64,000 nt of DNA from an uncultured Leptotrichia sp. (GTDB taxonomy: Bacteria; Fusobacteriota; Fusobacteriia; Fusobacteriales; Leptotrichiaceae): contig CALEXX010000004.1 in NCBI GenBank assembly GCA_937925095.1, positions 42,544-106,543 of the forward strand, given 5' to 3'. Below, in pieces: positions 44,413-52,729 of the stretch. The translations under genes were made by a program, and so were the position numbers. Positions within the stretch are counted from its first letter, which is position 1; each line of letters starts with the position of its first letter. The notes under the pieces were generated by a model. It was not told the DNA's origin. It saw only the letters and a program-made list of their open reading frames with translations, and made no database searches.

Positions 44413-45006
44413 TTATCCAAATAATTCCGTATGCTCCCTGAACACATTATATAAATGTCCCGGTGTTATATATTCCAGCTTTTCCCTGTAATGATTTTCA
44501 ATTTCTTCTACCCTGTAATTTAACAGATCATAATCTTTATAGTAGTTTCTCACTATAAATCTTATTACTTTAAAACAGAAATGTGAACATATTGTCGTTG
44601 TCCTGTCAGGCGAACCCTTTATAAATTCTTTATTTCCAACTCCAAGGTCTCCTATTTTGTAGATTTTCATGGCTTTGTCATAATTATAGTTTTTATAGTA
44701 ATTTTCAATATATTTATAAACCTCATAAAATTTTCCTTCAGGAATTTTTAGTTCAAATATTTCATTTATATTATCTACATAGCTCTTTGTTTCCTTTAAT
44801 CTGCCTTCAAGAAACCACTTTTTCTTACCATCTTTTCCGTTATTTTCAGCAAAGTCATAAACCCTGTCATTTCTCAGTCCATTTTCCATATCCTGTTCCA
44901 CTGTTATTATTTCCACATGTATAAAATCAGACTTAAGATTGGTTTTAATAACCTGCTCTATAATATTATCTCCTCCTCTGCAGAAGGATATGAATATTTT
45001 CTTCAT
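44413..45006 (-). CDS. Putative permuted papain-like (YiiX/NlpC-type) hydrolase
   Basis: A 197-residue protein with possible hallmarks of a circularly permuted NlpC/P60 or YiiX-type cysteine hydrolase. A His occurs first in SDFIHVEII (His30). The likely nucleophile comes late, in TTTICSHFCFKVI (Cys140 or Cys144), followed by YITPGHLYNVF as in the CS...PxxL pattern. Members act on peptidoglycan peptides, lipids or amide bonds. The N-terminal MKKIFISFCRGGDNIIEQ is not a clear signal peptide, so it would act in the cytoplasm or on membranes. AAAGGAA precedes the ATG. The gene follows the DUF697 GTPase by 42 nt. The family call rests on motif order only. Confidence 0.5.
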   Translation of the reverse strand: MKKIFISFCRGGDNIIEQVIKTNLKSDFIHVEIITVEQDMENGLRNDRVYDFAENNGKDGKKKWFLEGRLKETKSYVDNINEIFELKIPEGKFYEVYKYIENYYKNYNYDKAMKIYKIGDLGVGNKEFIKGSPDRTTTICSHFCFKVIRFIVRNYYKDYDLLNYRVEEIENHYREKLEYITPGHLYNVFREHTELFG

Positions 45007-45048
45007 TATATATTCCTTTCATTCTGTTGCATACTATACGATATTTTC

Positions 45049-46278
45049 TTAAATCCTGTCCTTAAACTGATTGAAAAATTCCATAAAGTTCTGTTTTAAG
45101 TCTTCTAAATCCAGTTTTATTTCTCCTGTTTCCTTATTTATATTATTTTTTAAATATTCTGAATAACCAAATCCTATTCCTTTAGTAATTCCGGCAGCAA
45201 CCCCTGCATTTGCAGTCCATCCTATAACCGGAATAACCTTCAGCAGACCTGCCGCAAGCTTCCCAACCTGTGCCACTCCTGTAATAGTTATTAATGCCGC
45301 CGCTATATCAGTAAATGTATGTGTTCCTGCATCTACCCTATATATAGTATTTATATCAACAACCATTTTTGTCTGTAATGCCGCCAATGCAAGCGAATCT
45401 GCAAATGGTAATGGTGTTGCTCCTATTGCAGCTGCCCCTGCGGCATACCAGTTAGTCAGTACATCTGCTTCTTTTGACATTGCTTCGATTCTATCTTTCA
45501 GAACAGCTGTCTGTGCCTTTTTAATTGCATTTTTTCTTCCTTCAGACATATATTTGTATGTTTCCTCAAGAAGTTCCTCTGCACCTTTAGGCTTTAATTC
45601 CACAAGGTTATCTTCTATTTCCACTTCCTCAGTTATACTTCTTACTCTTACAATTGCTTTTGCTTCAGGAAGAAGGTTATCTTCCACCACTTTATTTACA
45701 AAGCTTGATTCCCTTTTGGATTCTCTTTTAGTAAACACTCCTATTACAGGTATTCCAGCTTCACTTAAAATTTTTAAAAGTTCCCTGTCCGCTTCTTCTA
45801 CCCTGTCTCCTCTTTCGCTTATACATAGCCATGCAATATGAATATCATCATTTTCATCTGGTGAATCCTGTCTCAATTCCAAATATTTCTTTATATTATC
45901 CAATGTTTTTTCATAATCTTTTGCTTCTATTCCTTTTGTGTCAAAAAGCGTAATATTATCATTTTCAAAGTCATACTCCTGTATTTCCTGTGTTACAGGC
46001 TGGCCATCTCCAACTTTTGCAACTTCTTTTCCAAAAATATAGTTTATAAGTGAACTTTTTCCTACACCTGTTTTTCCAGCAACAATAATATTTACCTTTT
46101 CCTTATTAATATTCTTTTTTGATTCATACTCACTGTAAGTTACTTCTCCTGTTGAAGCATCAACTGAATCCTTAAGTAATTCCACTACTTGTAATTCTGT
46201 TCCTGTTTCATTTCCTTTTTCTTCCATTTCACTTTCCTCCTCGAATCCTATATGTTTTTTAAATTCCATAACATCCAT
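45049..46278 (-). CDS. Era-like GTPase with C-terminal DUF697 region
   Basis: A 409-residue P-loop GTPase. G1 is VAGKTGVGKSSLIN (68-75), G3 is LFDTKGIEAKDY, and G4 is GVFTKRESKRES, where TKRE departs from the usual (N/T)KxD. The C-terminal ~150 residues are hydrophobic DUF697-like helices (AAGAAAIGATPLPFADSLAL, AALQTKMVVDINTIYRV, AAGLLKVIPVIGWTANAGV). The first 55 residues are acidic and variable. Such GTPases peripherally bind or enter the membrane and appear in envelope stress and polymorphic contexts; the role here is unknown. A promoter overlaps the end of the gene upstream. The permuted hydrolase follows it closely. Confidence 0.8.
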   Translation of the reverse strand: MDVMEFKKHIGFEEESEMEEKGNETGTELQVVELLKDSVDASTGEVTYSEYESKKNINKEKVNIIVAGKTGVGKSSLINYIFGKEVAKVGDGQPVTQEIQEYDFENDNITLFDTKGIEAKDYEKTLDNIKKYLELRQDSPDENDDIHIAWLCISERGDRVEEADRELLKILSEAGIPVIGVFTKRESKRESSFVNKVVEDNLLPEAKAIVRVRSITEEVEIEDNLVELKPKGAEELLEETYKYMSEGRKNAIKKAQTAVLKDRIEAMSKEADVLTNWYAAGAAAIGATPLPFADSLALAALQTKMVVDINTIYRVDAGTHTFTDIAAALITITGVAQVGKLAAGLLKVIPVIGWTANAGVAAGITKGIGFGYSEYLKNNINKETGEIKLDLEDLKQNFMEFFNQFKDRI

Positions 46279-46302
46279 TTTATCCTCTCTCCCTTCCCTC
46301 TA

Positions 46303-46331
46303 ATTATATTAATTTTACTTTTAATTGTCTA
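46303..46331 (-). promoter_or_regulatory. Promoter for the DUF697 GTPase
   Basis: Minus strand TAGACA (46326-46331), 17-nt spacer, TATAAT (46303-46308). The -35 box lies inside the stop-codon region of the previous gene. The surrounding attaatataatta core resembles the promoter at 50901-50929. Confidence 0.6.
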
Positions 46332-46965
46332 GTATATTTTTTAAAGTTTCCATATGTGCTGTTCCTATTAATTTTACTACGATTGCTATAATTATTCCTA
46401 GAATATATTCTCCTGGGAAATGTATAAGATTAGTCAATTGGGGAGATATTGTCTGTAAAAATAATAAAATCCCTACAGTCGCTATTACATTTCCAATGAA
46501 TATTTTTATCCCTATCTTAACATTATATTTTTTATTTATCTGATAAAGCATATTTAACTGTATTGCTATAATAACAGGAATAATTATAAATGGAATATGG
46601 ATAAGACTTAGCCCTCCTGATATGATTGCACTTATATTAATAATTTTCTGTATTTTTCTATGCGAAGGTCTTGCATTTGAATATGTCGTATTGTTTATTT
46701 CCTGATTTTCCTTTGCTTTTGATTCCAACTGTATATCATATGCTATATCAATTCCCGCTTTTCTTTTTAAATCATTCCATCTTTCTACAATTTTTCTTGC
46801 CTTCAGTTCAAGTTCTTCCGCTTCTATTTCTTCCTCTTTTTTTCTTGTTATAAATTTTCTTTTATTGTATTCCTTTATTCCTGCTTCCTTTTTTAATACC
46901 TCCCATTCTCTTTCAAGCCTTCTAAATTCCACATCAAATTCTTCCCTGCTGATTTCATTTGTCAT
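46321..46965 (-). CDS. Membrane protein with coiled N-terminus
   Basis: A 214-residue protein. The first ~95 residues are highly charged, with two related helices (RRLEREWEVLKKEAGIKEYN and KIVERWNDLKRKAGIDI, an internal repeat of the pattern W-x-x-L-K-x-x-A-G-I). Then come three or four hydrophobic helices (IINISAIISGGLSLIHIPFII, GIKIFIGNVIATVGILLFL, YILGIIIAIVVKLIGTAHM). No family is recognised. The ATG at 46965 is supported by AAGGAGG 6 nt upstream; a longer frame starting 36 nt earlier has no ribosome site. It is followed by the DUF697 GTPase gene, whose promoter overlaps its stop codon. Confidence 0.7.
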   Translation of the reverse strand: MTNEISREEFDVEFRRLEREWEVLKKEAGIKEYNKRKFITRKKEEEIEAEELELKARKIVERWNDLKRKAGIDIAYDIQLESKAKENQEINNTTYSNARPSHRKIQKIINISAIISGGLSLIHIPFIIIPVIIAIQLNMLYQINKKYNVKIGIKIFIGNVIATVGILLFLQTISPQLTNLIHFPGEYILGIIIAIVVKLIGTAHMETLKNILDN

Positions 46966-47029
46966 TTTGTGCCTCCTTATATAAAAAATCCTTTTTATCA
47001 TTATTTTTCTTATTACATTAAATTTATCT

Positions 47030-47815
47030 TTAGTTTCCCAGTATATCTTTTATAATTCTGAAAAAATTTTTCTTTTTTTCCGATACTTTTCCAATATTTA
47101 GTTTCTGTATTTCAAGATTGTCATTTTTCAATCTATACAATGTATTTGTTTTAAGTTCAAAACAGTTCATAATATTTGTATGGAATGCTCCTGAATCCAG
47201 ATTAAAACAGTTATTATAACTGTTCACTTCATTTTGTGGAGTATGTCCATAAAACACTATTTTTCCTGTATTATTTTTCATGTACCAGTCATCTCTAGTC
47301 CAGACTACGTATTCTTCATCCTGATTTTCCATAGATTTTTCAAAATCTATCCCCGCATGAACAAATATACAATTTTCACTTTCCACGATGTGGGGCATTT
47401 CTTCAAAAAAGTCAAAAAGCCATTTTTCTTTATAAAATCCTTCCCAGTAATCTATAATTTCCTCATATTTATTCTGATGATGGAAAAAAGAATATATTGT
47501 TTTTTCTCCTCCGTTGTATACCCAATTTGCCTTATGAGTTATATCATTTCTGGATTTTAATATTGTATCTTCATGATTTCCTACAAGATGAATTACTTTA
47601 TATCCTTCATTCTGTAAATCAATATATTTTCTATACATTTCATATGTATATTCTCCTCTGTCACAGCTGTCTCCTAAAATAATTAGCAAATCATTTTTTG
47701 TAAAGTTGATTTTACCAAATATTTTTTCAAAAAGATCGTATCTTCCGTGAATATCCGTCATAATAAATATTTTTTCATAATCCTTCTCGCTTATTCTCTG
47801 AACTTTTGCCTTCAT
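47030..47815 (-). CDS. Calcineurin-like phosphoesterase
   Basis: A metal-dependent phosphoesterase of the PrpA/diadenosine-tetraphosphatase type. The metal ligands appear in order: IMTDIHGRYDLFEKIF (DxH), LLIILGDSCDRGEYT (GDxxDRG with Asp-Cys), VIHLVGNHEDTIL (GNHE), a VHAGID histidine and FYGHTPQN (GHT). The length of 261 residues and the lack of extra domains match bacterial Ser/Thr phosphatases or Ap4A hydrolases, which these motifs cannot separate. GGGAGG lies 6 nt before the ATG. The gene is set between the Abi protein and the coiled membrane protein. A terminator-like repeat lies 64 nt upstream of its start and insulates it from the Abi gene. Confidence 0.9.
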   Translation of the reverse strand: MKAKVQRISEKDYEKIFIMTDIHGRYDLFEKIFGKINFTKNDLLIILGDSCDRGEYTYEMYRKYIDLQNEGYKVIHLVGNHEDTILKSRNDITHKANWVYNGGEKTIYSFFHHQNKYEEIIDYWEGFYKEKWLFDFFEEMPHIVESENCIFVHAGIDFEKSMENQDEEYVVWTRDDWYMKNNTGKIVFYGHTPQNEVNSYNNCFNLDSGAFHTNIMNCFELKTNTLYRLKNDNLEIQKLNIGKVSEKKKNFFRIIKDILGN

Positions 47816-47878
47816 TTTCTTCCTCCCTTGAAATTATTAGAACTTCATTATTAATATTTCAATAGTATTTATGGAACA

Positions 47879-47945
47879 ATATAAAAACTCCTCTGCTATT
47901 GATAACTTATTATAGCAAAGGAGTATGGACATTAAATGTCCTTTT
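47879..47945 (-). repeat. Terminator-like repeat, copy A (after the Abi gene)
   Basis: A 67-nt element with a 13-bp stem (ACTCC..GCTAT / ATAGC..GGAGT, one G-U pair) followed by TTTTT on the minus strand, plus a small GGACAT/ATGTCC hairpin. It lies just past the Abi stop codon and looks like an intrinsic terminator. A nearly identical copy occurs at 55243-55310 in the same orientation. Confidence 0.75.
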
Positions 47946-47968
47946 CAATAATTCTTTTGTCTTTTTGT

Positions 47969-48904
47969 TTATATTTTCAGTTTTTCAATTATCTGAAAAT
48001 TTTTAAATCCTAATTTTTGAGCTTCTTTATCTGTTTTATCTTTACATAATTGTTTTAAAGCTTTTTTTATTGCTCCTCCTGGAAAATCAGCATTAATTTT
48101 AAAAACCAGGTATTCCATAATCACAACCGTAAGAGCAATTTTATTAGTTGTAGTATTACTTTTAAGGTCATATATATGAAGTTTTTCTTTCATTTCTTGA
48201 ATTTGAATTTTAGGTTTTGTTGTAAATTCAATATCAACAATATTATGATTATGAGCTGAAAGATTTCTTGCTAGACGAATATTTTTTATCCAACTTTCAA
48301 ACTGTTCTAATTCTAATCCATGTAATTTCGCTATTTCTTTTCGAAATTTCTGATTTAATAAAGTATAAAGGTCAACAATGTCACCTAAAGAAAATAAATC
48401 TATGATTAACCATATTGGGAGTTCCTTAGGGTATTCCTTTTTATATTCTGAAATAATCTTACTTCCTGTTTCATAACTAAGAAGAGCAAATTTTCTTTTA
48501 AATTCATTTTCTTTGTGAGATATATAATATCGGCAATATCTATTTTTATCTGTCCATTTTTTAAAATCAAGATATCCAAAAGCTCCAAACTCACGACCTA
48601 AAATGTATGCAATGCTTGTTTTTAATGATATTTCTATTTTCTCAGTAATTCTCAAGAAATATAGTCTCAGATTTTTATCCCAGTAAAAACGATGTATGAT
48701 ATCTTCAAAATATACATTTTCTTTATATAATTTATTTTCATTCATGTATGGTAAAGAAAATTCTTTTATTTTATAATAATTTATAAATTTTATCTTTTCT
48801 ATAGCTTTATCTTTTCCATCTTTAAATTTCATTCCTCTTTCTTCAAAAAGATTTATCTGCTCTTCAAAGGTTAAATGTATACCTTTATAAACATTACTAT
48901 ACAT
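47969..48904 (-). CDS. Abi_2-family (AbiD/AbiF-like) HEPN protein
   Basis: An abortive-infection-type RNase candidate. The 311-residue protein has the Abi_2 organisation: an N-terminal helical part (SNVYKGIHLTFEEQINLFEE, KIKFINYYKIKEFSLPYM), a conserved helix (LPIWLIIDLFSLGDIVDLYTLL) and the HEPN active site RNLSAH (Arg213-x4-His218). The fold and motif are those of AbiF proteins, which have been linked to RNA antitoxins and to the origin of Cas13. GGGGGGAG precedes the ATG. A consensus promoter and a compact hairpin RNA lie directly upstream, and a terminator repeat follows the gene. Toxic activity is inferred; a link to phage defence is family-level only. Confidence 0.85.
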   Translation of the reverse strand: MYSNVYKGIHLTFEEQINLFEERGMKFKDGKDKAIEKIKFINYYKIKEFSLPYMNENKLYKENVYFEDIIHRFYWDKNLRLYFLRITEKIEISLKTSIAYILGREFGAFGYLDFKKWTDKNRYCRYYISHKENEFKRKFALLSYETGSKIISEYKKEYPKELPIWLIIDLFSLGDIVDLYTLLNQKFRKEIAKLHGLELEQFESWIKNIRLARNLSAHNHNIVDIEFTTKPKIQIQEMKEKLHIYDLKSNTTTNKIALTVVIMEYLVFKINADFPGGAIKKALKQLCKDKTDKEAQKLGFKNFQIIEKLKI

Positions 48905-48923
48905 GATTTCTCCCCCCTATAAT

Positions 48924-48984
48924 TAAAAAACCTTTGCATAGGCCAGAACCCTGTACTATTTAAAGTACTGCAAAGGTATTGATA
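48924..48984 (-). ncRNA. Candidate AbiF-associated RNA
   Basis: Transcribed from the promoter at 48991-49019 towards the Abi gene. A 9-bp closing stem (ACCTTTGCA, 48969-48977, with TGCAAAGGT, 48930-48938) encloses a GTACT/AGTAC hairpin (48953-48957, 48964-48968) and a 14-nt single strand containing AGGG and CCT. The stem is followed by TTTTTT, so the RNA would end before the coding region and also attenuate it. Position, size and form match the idea of an AbiF-linked antitoxin RNA. Sequence identity to the known motif was not tested. Confidence 0.7.
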
Positions 48985-48990
48985 TGTCTT

Positions 48991-49019
48991 ATTATATATT
49001 AAAATTTGACAATTGTCAA
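48991..49019 (-). promoter_or_regulatory. Consensus promoter for the Abi-associated RNA
   Basis: Minus strand TTGACA (49014-49019), 17-nt spacer, TATAAT (48991-48996); both boxes perfect. The -35 region is part of a palindrome, TTGACAATTGTCAA, which might be an operator. Transcription would start near 48984. Confidence 0.82.
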
Positions 49020-49128
49020 GATTCCAAATATAAATCTCTGATATCTTTTGTTCTTCAGTATTTATACATACTCATTTTTCTTTCTTTAAAAATTTTTCTG
49101 TTATTGATAATCAATACTAGCTCTCCTT

Positions 49129-50826
49129 CTAAGCAATTATTATACAATCTTCATATTTCATCTTAAGTTTTTTCTTGTAAAATGCGAGTCCTATATAAAT
49201 TATTTCTGTAATTCCATGATTTACGAGCTCTGTATCGTATTTCTTTTCCTTTATCTGTTCAAATCCTTCTTCTGCATAGCTTTCTAGTTCTTCTTCACTG
49301 TTTGCCACTTTAAACTCAAATATGTATCCAGGATTTTCCTTTTTCTTCGGTTCCAGTATAAGATCTGCCCTTCCGTGTCCGCTTTCTCTTTCTGAAAGCC
49401 TTATATAATCATTCATTAAAGCAACAAATATTCCTATAAGGAATACTTTATAATATTTCTCATCCTTATCTGTATCAAAGTAACTTAATGAAGAAATTAC
49501 CTCATTCTGAAGTATTTCACCAAATTTTTCAATATTTCCTGCTCTCAAATATCTTATAGTATCCGAAAATTTCTGATAATTTCCTGTAAATCTATCTATA
49601 AACCTGTCTTCAAAAAATTCCATTATTTCCCTGTTTGGTATTCTTATTGGATATTCCTTGCCTTTTTGTTCACCTGAAGTTGTAAGATAGCCACTGTAAA
49701 GAAATAATTCCCATATTTCATTTATATCATCTGTAAATTCAGTAAAATCTCTTATTTTTTTATATACTATTTCTTTTCTGAAAAGCTTTTCAAGGTCATC
49801 AAAAAGCCCTCTGTTCCCCCTGTCAAGAAGCTCATTTATTGTTTCATTTCCTGCTGTTCCCTGCCAGTAGGGTTTTAATTTCCCATTATCTAGAAAGTTT
49901 ATAATTGACCACGGATTATAAACTTCTATATTTCCAAACTGATATCCGTCATACCAGTCCCTTACATCATTTATTTCATATTCAAGGTTGTAATATTTCA
50001 GTCCTTCCAGAACTTCTTCTTCTGTCATTCCATAATATTCTGAATACTTCTCACTAAATATACTGTTTACTTTAAGATTATTAAGGCCTGAAAATATCCC
50101 TTCCTTTGCTATTCTCAAAATTCCTGTCATTACACTGAACTGAAGATGCATATTACTTTTTAGTACTGTACTGTATAAGGAACGGTAAAGATCAAGCACT
50201 TCCTTCTTATAACCGTTGTTATAGCCTGAAACTATTGGTGTATCGTATTCATCTATAAGAACTACTACCTTTTTATTATAGTATTCGTATAGATATCTCA
50301 AAAGATTTTTCAGTGAATTTTCCCAGTCTGCTCCCTCTTCATCCAGCCATACCTTGTCAAAATCACTCAAATCCTTTTTATTCAGATTTTCCCTTAAAAA
50401 TTCAAACTCATTATATAAATAACCAATCAGCCTTCTAGTCAAGTAATAACATTTTTCCCAGTTTAATGCCTTTATATCTTTAAAACTAAGATAGATTACA
50501 GGATATTCCCCCTGCTGATTCATGTATTTGCTTTTTGAAATGTATAAATTTTCAAACAGCTTTCTGTTTTCTTCCTTATTTTTAAGATTAAAGAAATAGT
50601 TGAGCATAGACATATTAAGTGTTTTTCCAAACCTTCTCGGACGAGTAAAAAGTGTTACTTTAGCACCATCATCTAAAAGTGTTTCTATCATTTTTGTTTT
50701 ATCAACATAATAATAATCCTCTTCTATTATTGTCTTAAAATCGTCAATTCCTATCGGTAAAGGCTTTTTATCCCTCATTTCTTCCACCTCTTTTCCTATC
50801 AGTTCTTTTAATTTCCCATCCTTCAT
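49129..50826 (-). CDS. AAA-ATPase-like / PD-(D/E)XK nuclease family protein
   Basis: A 565-residue protein of the AAA-ATPase_like (PF09820) plus PDDEXK_9 (PF08011) type. The N-terminal start is typical (LPIGIDDFKTIIEEDYYYVD), followed by the P-loop in TRPRRFGKTLNMSMLNYF and Walker B VVVLIDEYDTPI. The C-terminal nuclease fold shows GRADLILEPKK and YIFEFKVANSEEELESYAEE, where FEFKV carries the catalytic E-x-K. These families are multicopy in many anaerobes and of uncertain role; nuclease activity is predicted, not shown. A promoter (TGGACA-N17-TATAAT) lies upstream inside a repeated 60-nt block. A G-rich ribosome site precedes the ATG. It sits between the Abi locus and a lipoprotein pair. Confidence 0.85.
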   Translation of the reverse strand: MKDGKLKELIGKEVEEMRDKKPLPIGIDDFKTIIEEDYYYVDKTKMIETLLDDGAKVTLFTRPRRFGKTLNMSMLNYFFNLKNKEENRKLFENLYISKSKYMNQQGEYPVIYLSFKDIKALNWEKCYYLTRRLIGYLYNEFEFLRENLNKKDLSDFDKVWLDEEGADWENSLKNLLRYLYEYYNKKVVVLIDEYDTPIVSGYNNGYKKEVLDLYRSLYSTVLKSNMHLQFSVMTGILRIAKEGIFSGLNNLKVNSIFSEKYSEYYGMTEEEVLEGLKYYNLEYEINDVRDWYDGYQFGNIEVYNPWSIINFLDNGKLKPYWQGTAGNETINELLDRGNRGLFDDLEKLFRKEIVYKKIRDFTEFTDDINEIWELFLYSGYLTTSGEQKGKEYPIRIPNREIMEFFEDRFIDRFTGNYQKFSDTIRYLRAGNIEKFGEILQNEVISSLSYFDTDKDEKYYKVFLIGIFVALMNDYIRLSERESGHGRADLILEPKKKENPGYIFEFKVANSEEELESYAEEGFEQIKEKKYDTELVNHGITEIIYIGLAFYKKKLKMKYEDCIIIA

Positions 50827-50860
50827 GTTAATTTCCCCCTCTTTTATTTTTTTAACAATC

Positions 50861-50920
50861 TTTCAATAACCCCAATTTATTTTATACTGTCTTTTCTTTA
50901 ATTATATTAATTTTATGTTT
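50861..50920. repeat. 60-nt repeated leader, copy 1
   Basis: About 56 of 60 positions match 52730-52789 in the same orientation. It contains the minus-strand TATAAT at 50901-50906, whose -35 TGGACA (50924-50929) lies just outside the conserved block. It serves as the leader of the AAA/PD-(D/E)XK gene. Confidence 0.7.
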
Positions 50921-50929
50921 AAATGTCCA
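50901..50929 (-). promoter_or_regulatory. Promoter for the AAA/PD-(D/E)XK gene
   Basis: Minus strand TGGACA (50924-50929), 17-nt spacer, TATAAT (50901-50906). The leader to the start codon is about 70 nt and is mostly the repeated block. Confidence 0.68.
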
Positions 50930-50986
50930 GTATATCTTCTATATTTCATCCCAATTTTTTTCTGTAAAGGATAAGTCCAGAATAAA

Positions 50987-51901
50987 TTAGTACAGCAAGT
51001 TGTATCCCAACTCTCTCATGGCTTCTTCCGCTTCCTCAAAACTGCTGTATGTTTTCACAAATAAATCCTCCCTGTATGAAGTAATATTGCTGTTTTTATC
51101 TAAAACAAGATCCTTTACTTCCATTGCATAAACATTAGATATTCCTGCTTTCCCTTTATTAATGTACTTGAACCCTTGGGATGTTTTCTGTTTTTCCTTG
51201 ATTAAATGTTTAGAGTTGCTGCTTATAAAATATTTAAGAACTAAATTTCCATTATTATCCTGTTTATAATAAATATTTGGTAGCAGATTATATTCAATCA
51301 GTTTTGAATCCGCATCAACAGCTGGACTGTCATAAAGTTTTTCAAGCGTATTCTGAGAAATTTTTGTTATAAATCCTTTTAAATCTTCAGCTTCATTAAT
51401 ATTTTTTACTACTTTCTGCAGTCCTTCTATTTTTATTTTCAGTTTTGTGTTTCTGATACGGATTTTCAATTTTTTTGCCATTTTCTTGTCATATTTAAAT
51501 TCAACATCTACAGTATCACCATTTTTAAAAGGTCTATCCACATGATATTTAGGAATGATTTTTACACTGTTTAGAAAATCCAGTTTTCTTTGGGCTTTCT
51601 TATCCTTCTTTTCCTTTAGTTTGCTGTAATAATTAGTATTTATTGTTCTTGATATAAAAGCCCCTTCTGAATCTCCCTCTACTCTAACAGTGTATACCTT
51701 GCTAAAATCTACATTTTCCAAAAAAATGTAATTTGCTCCAACGTAATAAAGTCCCAGCACTACTACAGCTATTCCAAATAAAATTTTAGGATTCCATTTC
51801 AGAAGGAATTTTTTCTTATCATGTGCATTATTTAAAGATTGCTGAGATTGTTCATTTGTATGATTCTGTTCATTATTATGATTATTATTCCGATTATTCA
51901 T
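50987..51901 (-). CDS. Single-pass membrane protein of unknown function
   Basis: A 304-residue protein. The first ~30 residues are Asn/Gln-rich (NNRNNNHNNEQNHTNEQSQQ) and cytoplasmic, followed by a hydrophobic helix (PKILFGIAVVVLGLYYVGA). A 240-residue extracytoplasmic part is Lys-rich, with strand patterns (VDFSKVYTVRVEGDSEGAF, DTVDVEFKYDKKMAKKLKIR) and no known catalytic motif. It starts within the end of the lipoprotein gene (8-nt overlap) with GGAGG in the overlap, so the two are translationally coupled. The pair is probably an envelope complex; its role is unknown. The Asn-rich start could be a low-complexity docking region. Confidence 0.7.
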   Translation of the reverse strand: MNNRNNNHNNEQNHTNEQSQQSLNNAHDKKKFLLKWNPKILFGIAVVVLGLYYVGANYIFLENVDFSKVYTVRVEGDSEGAFISRTINTNYYSKLKEKKDKKAQRKLDFLNSVKIIPKYHVDRPFKNGDTVDVEFKYDKKMAKKLKIRIRNTKLKIKIEGLQKVVKNINEAEDLKGFITKISQNTLEKLYDSPAVDADSKLIEYNLLPNIYYKQDNNGNLVLKYFISSNSKHLIKEKQKTSQGFKYINKGKAGISNVYAMEVKDLVLDKNSNITSYREDLFVKTYSSFEEAEEAMRELGYNLLY

Positions 51902-52694
51902 AGTTTCCTCCTATAACACGCATAAGATGATCTACTTCGAGCATTCCCAATGGTTCTGTATTTAATCCAAATCCATTCAGGAATCTTTCTTCGACCAGAA
52001 TTTCTATATTATCTGCTTTTGAATCGAGTTTAAATATTCTCTCTACAATGCCTTCATCTGAAAAAGAATAGACAATTTTGTAGAAGTTTCCATTTTTCTC
52101 AATAATTTTATAGTTAGAAATATATGAATTTACATCTTTAGCCTTTTTTTCCAGTTCTCCGGTACGATTTTTAACATTTGGCAAATATGAATCTTTTTCA
52201 TAAATTGTATTAACTGTAGAGATTTTTTTATCTGGAACTTTACTATTTACATCAAAAATAAGTTCAGTTGTAACTCCATCTCTTGTTTCTGAACGGCTTA
52301 AAATATTATTGTTTTTATAAGTATCTATTCTTTTTATTCCGCTTTTTTTGTAGTTTTTTTCATATTCCCCTTCTAATTTTCCGTCTTTCACAAAGAAATA
52401 TCCGCTACTGTAAAATGTGTCAAATGTAACCTTTCCTGTAAAAATATTCCCTTTATAATAAAGAGTTCCGTTATAAATATCACCTAAATCATTTGCAGTT
52501 TCTCCTTCTCCTTTGACATTAAAATCTTTTGGATTCAATGCAACGGTAGTACCTTGTGGGTTTTCAGGTTTCACAATACTTATACTCTGTTTTTCCTTGT
52601 CTGTTTTATCTATGTTACCGGCATTTTCCTTACTTCCATTTGAACAGGATATCATAAATGCCAGAATAATTATTCCTATTGAAAATTTTTTCAT
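51894..52694 (-). CDS. Lipoprotein of unknown function
   Basis: A 266-residue lipoprotein with signal peptide SIGIIILAFMISC (lipobox FMISC, about residue 17). The mature part has repeated short strand motifs (GTLYYKGNIFTGKVTF, DGKLEGEYEKNYKKSGIKRI), loosely like the MORN-type repeats of YwqK-family proteins. A basic stretch (NRTGELEKKAKDVNSY) follows. AAGGA lies about 10 nt before the ATG. It overlaps the start of the next gene by 8 nt. Upstream it shares a 60-nt leader with the AAA/PD-(D/E)XK gene, but its -35 box is poor, so its expression is unclear. Confidence 0.72.
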   Translation of the reverse strand: MKKFSIGIIILAFMISCSNGSKENAGNIDKTDKEKQSISIVKPENPQGTTVALNPKDFNVKGEGETANDLGDIYNGTLYYKGNIFTGKVTFDTFYSSGYFFVKDGKLEGEYEKNYKKSGIKRIDTYKNNNILSRSETRDGVTTELIFDVNSKVPDKKISTVNTIYEKDSYLPNVKNRTGELEKKAKDVNSYISNYKIIEKNGNFYKIVYSFSDEGIVERIFKLDSKADNIEILVEERFLNGFGLNTEPLGMLEVDHLMRVIGGNYE

Positions 52695-52729
52695 ATTTTC
52701 AATGTCCTTTCTTCAATTTTGATAATATT

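Noticed and set aside
47879..47945. Idea that the hairpin after the Abi gene is the antitoxin RNA
   Set aside because: It lies 3' of the gene, lacks a promoter, and its stem plus T-run is enough to explain it as a terminator. The upstream RNA is the better candidate.
48406..48594. Second minus-strand frame inside the Abi gene
   Set aside because: It is an alternate frame of a well-supported coding sequence without its own start signals.
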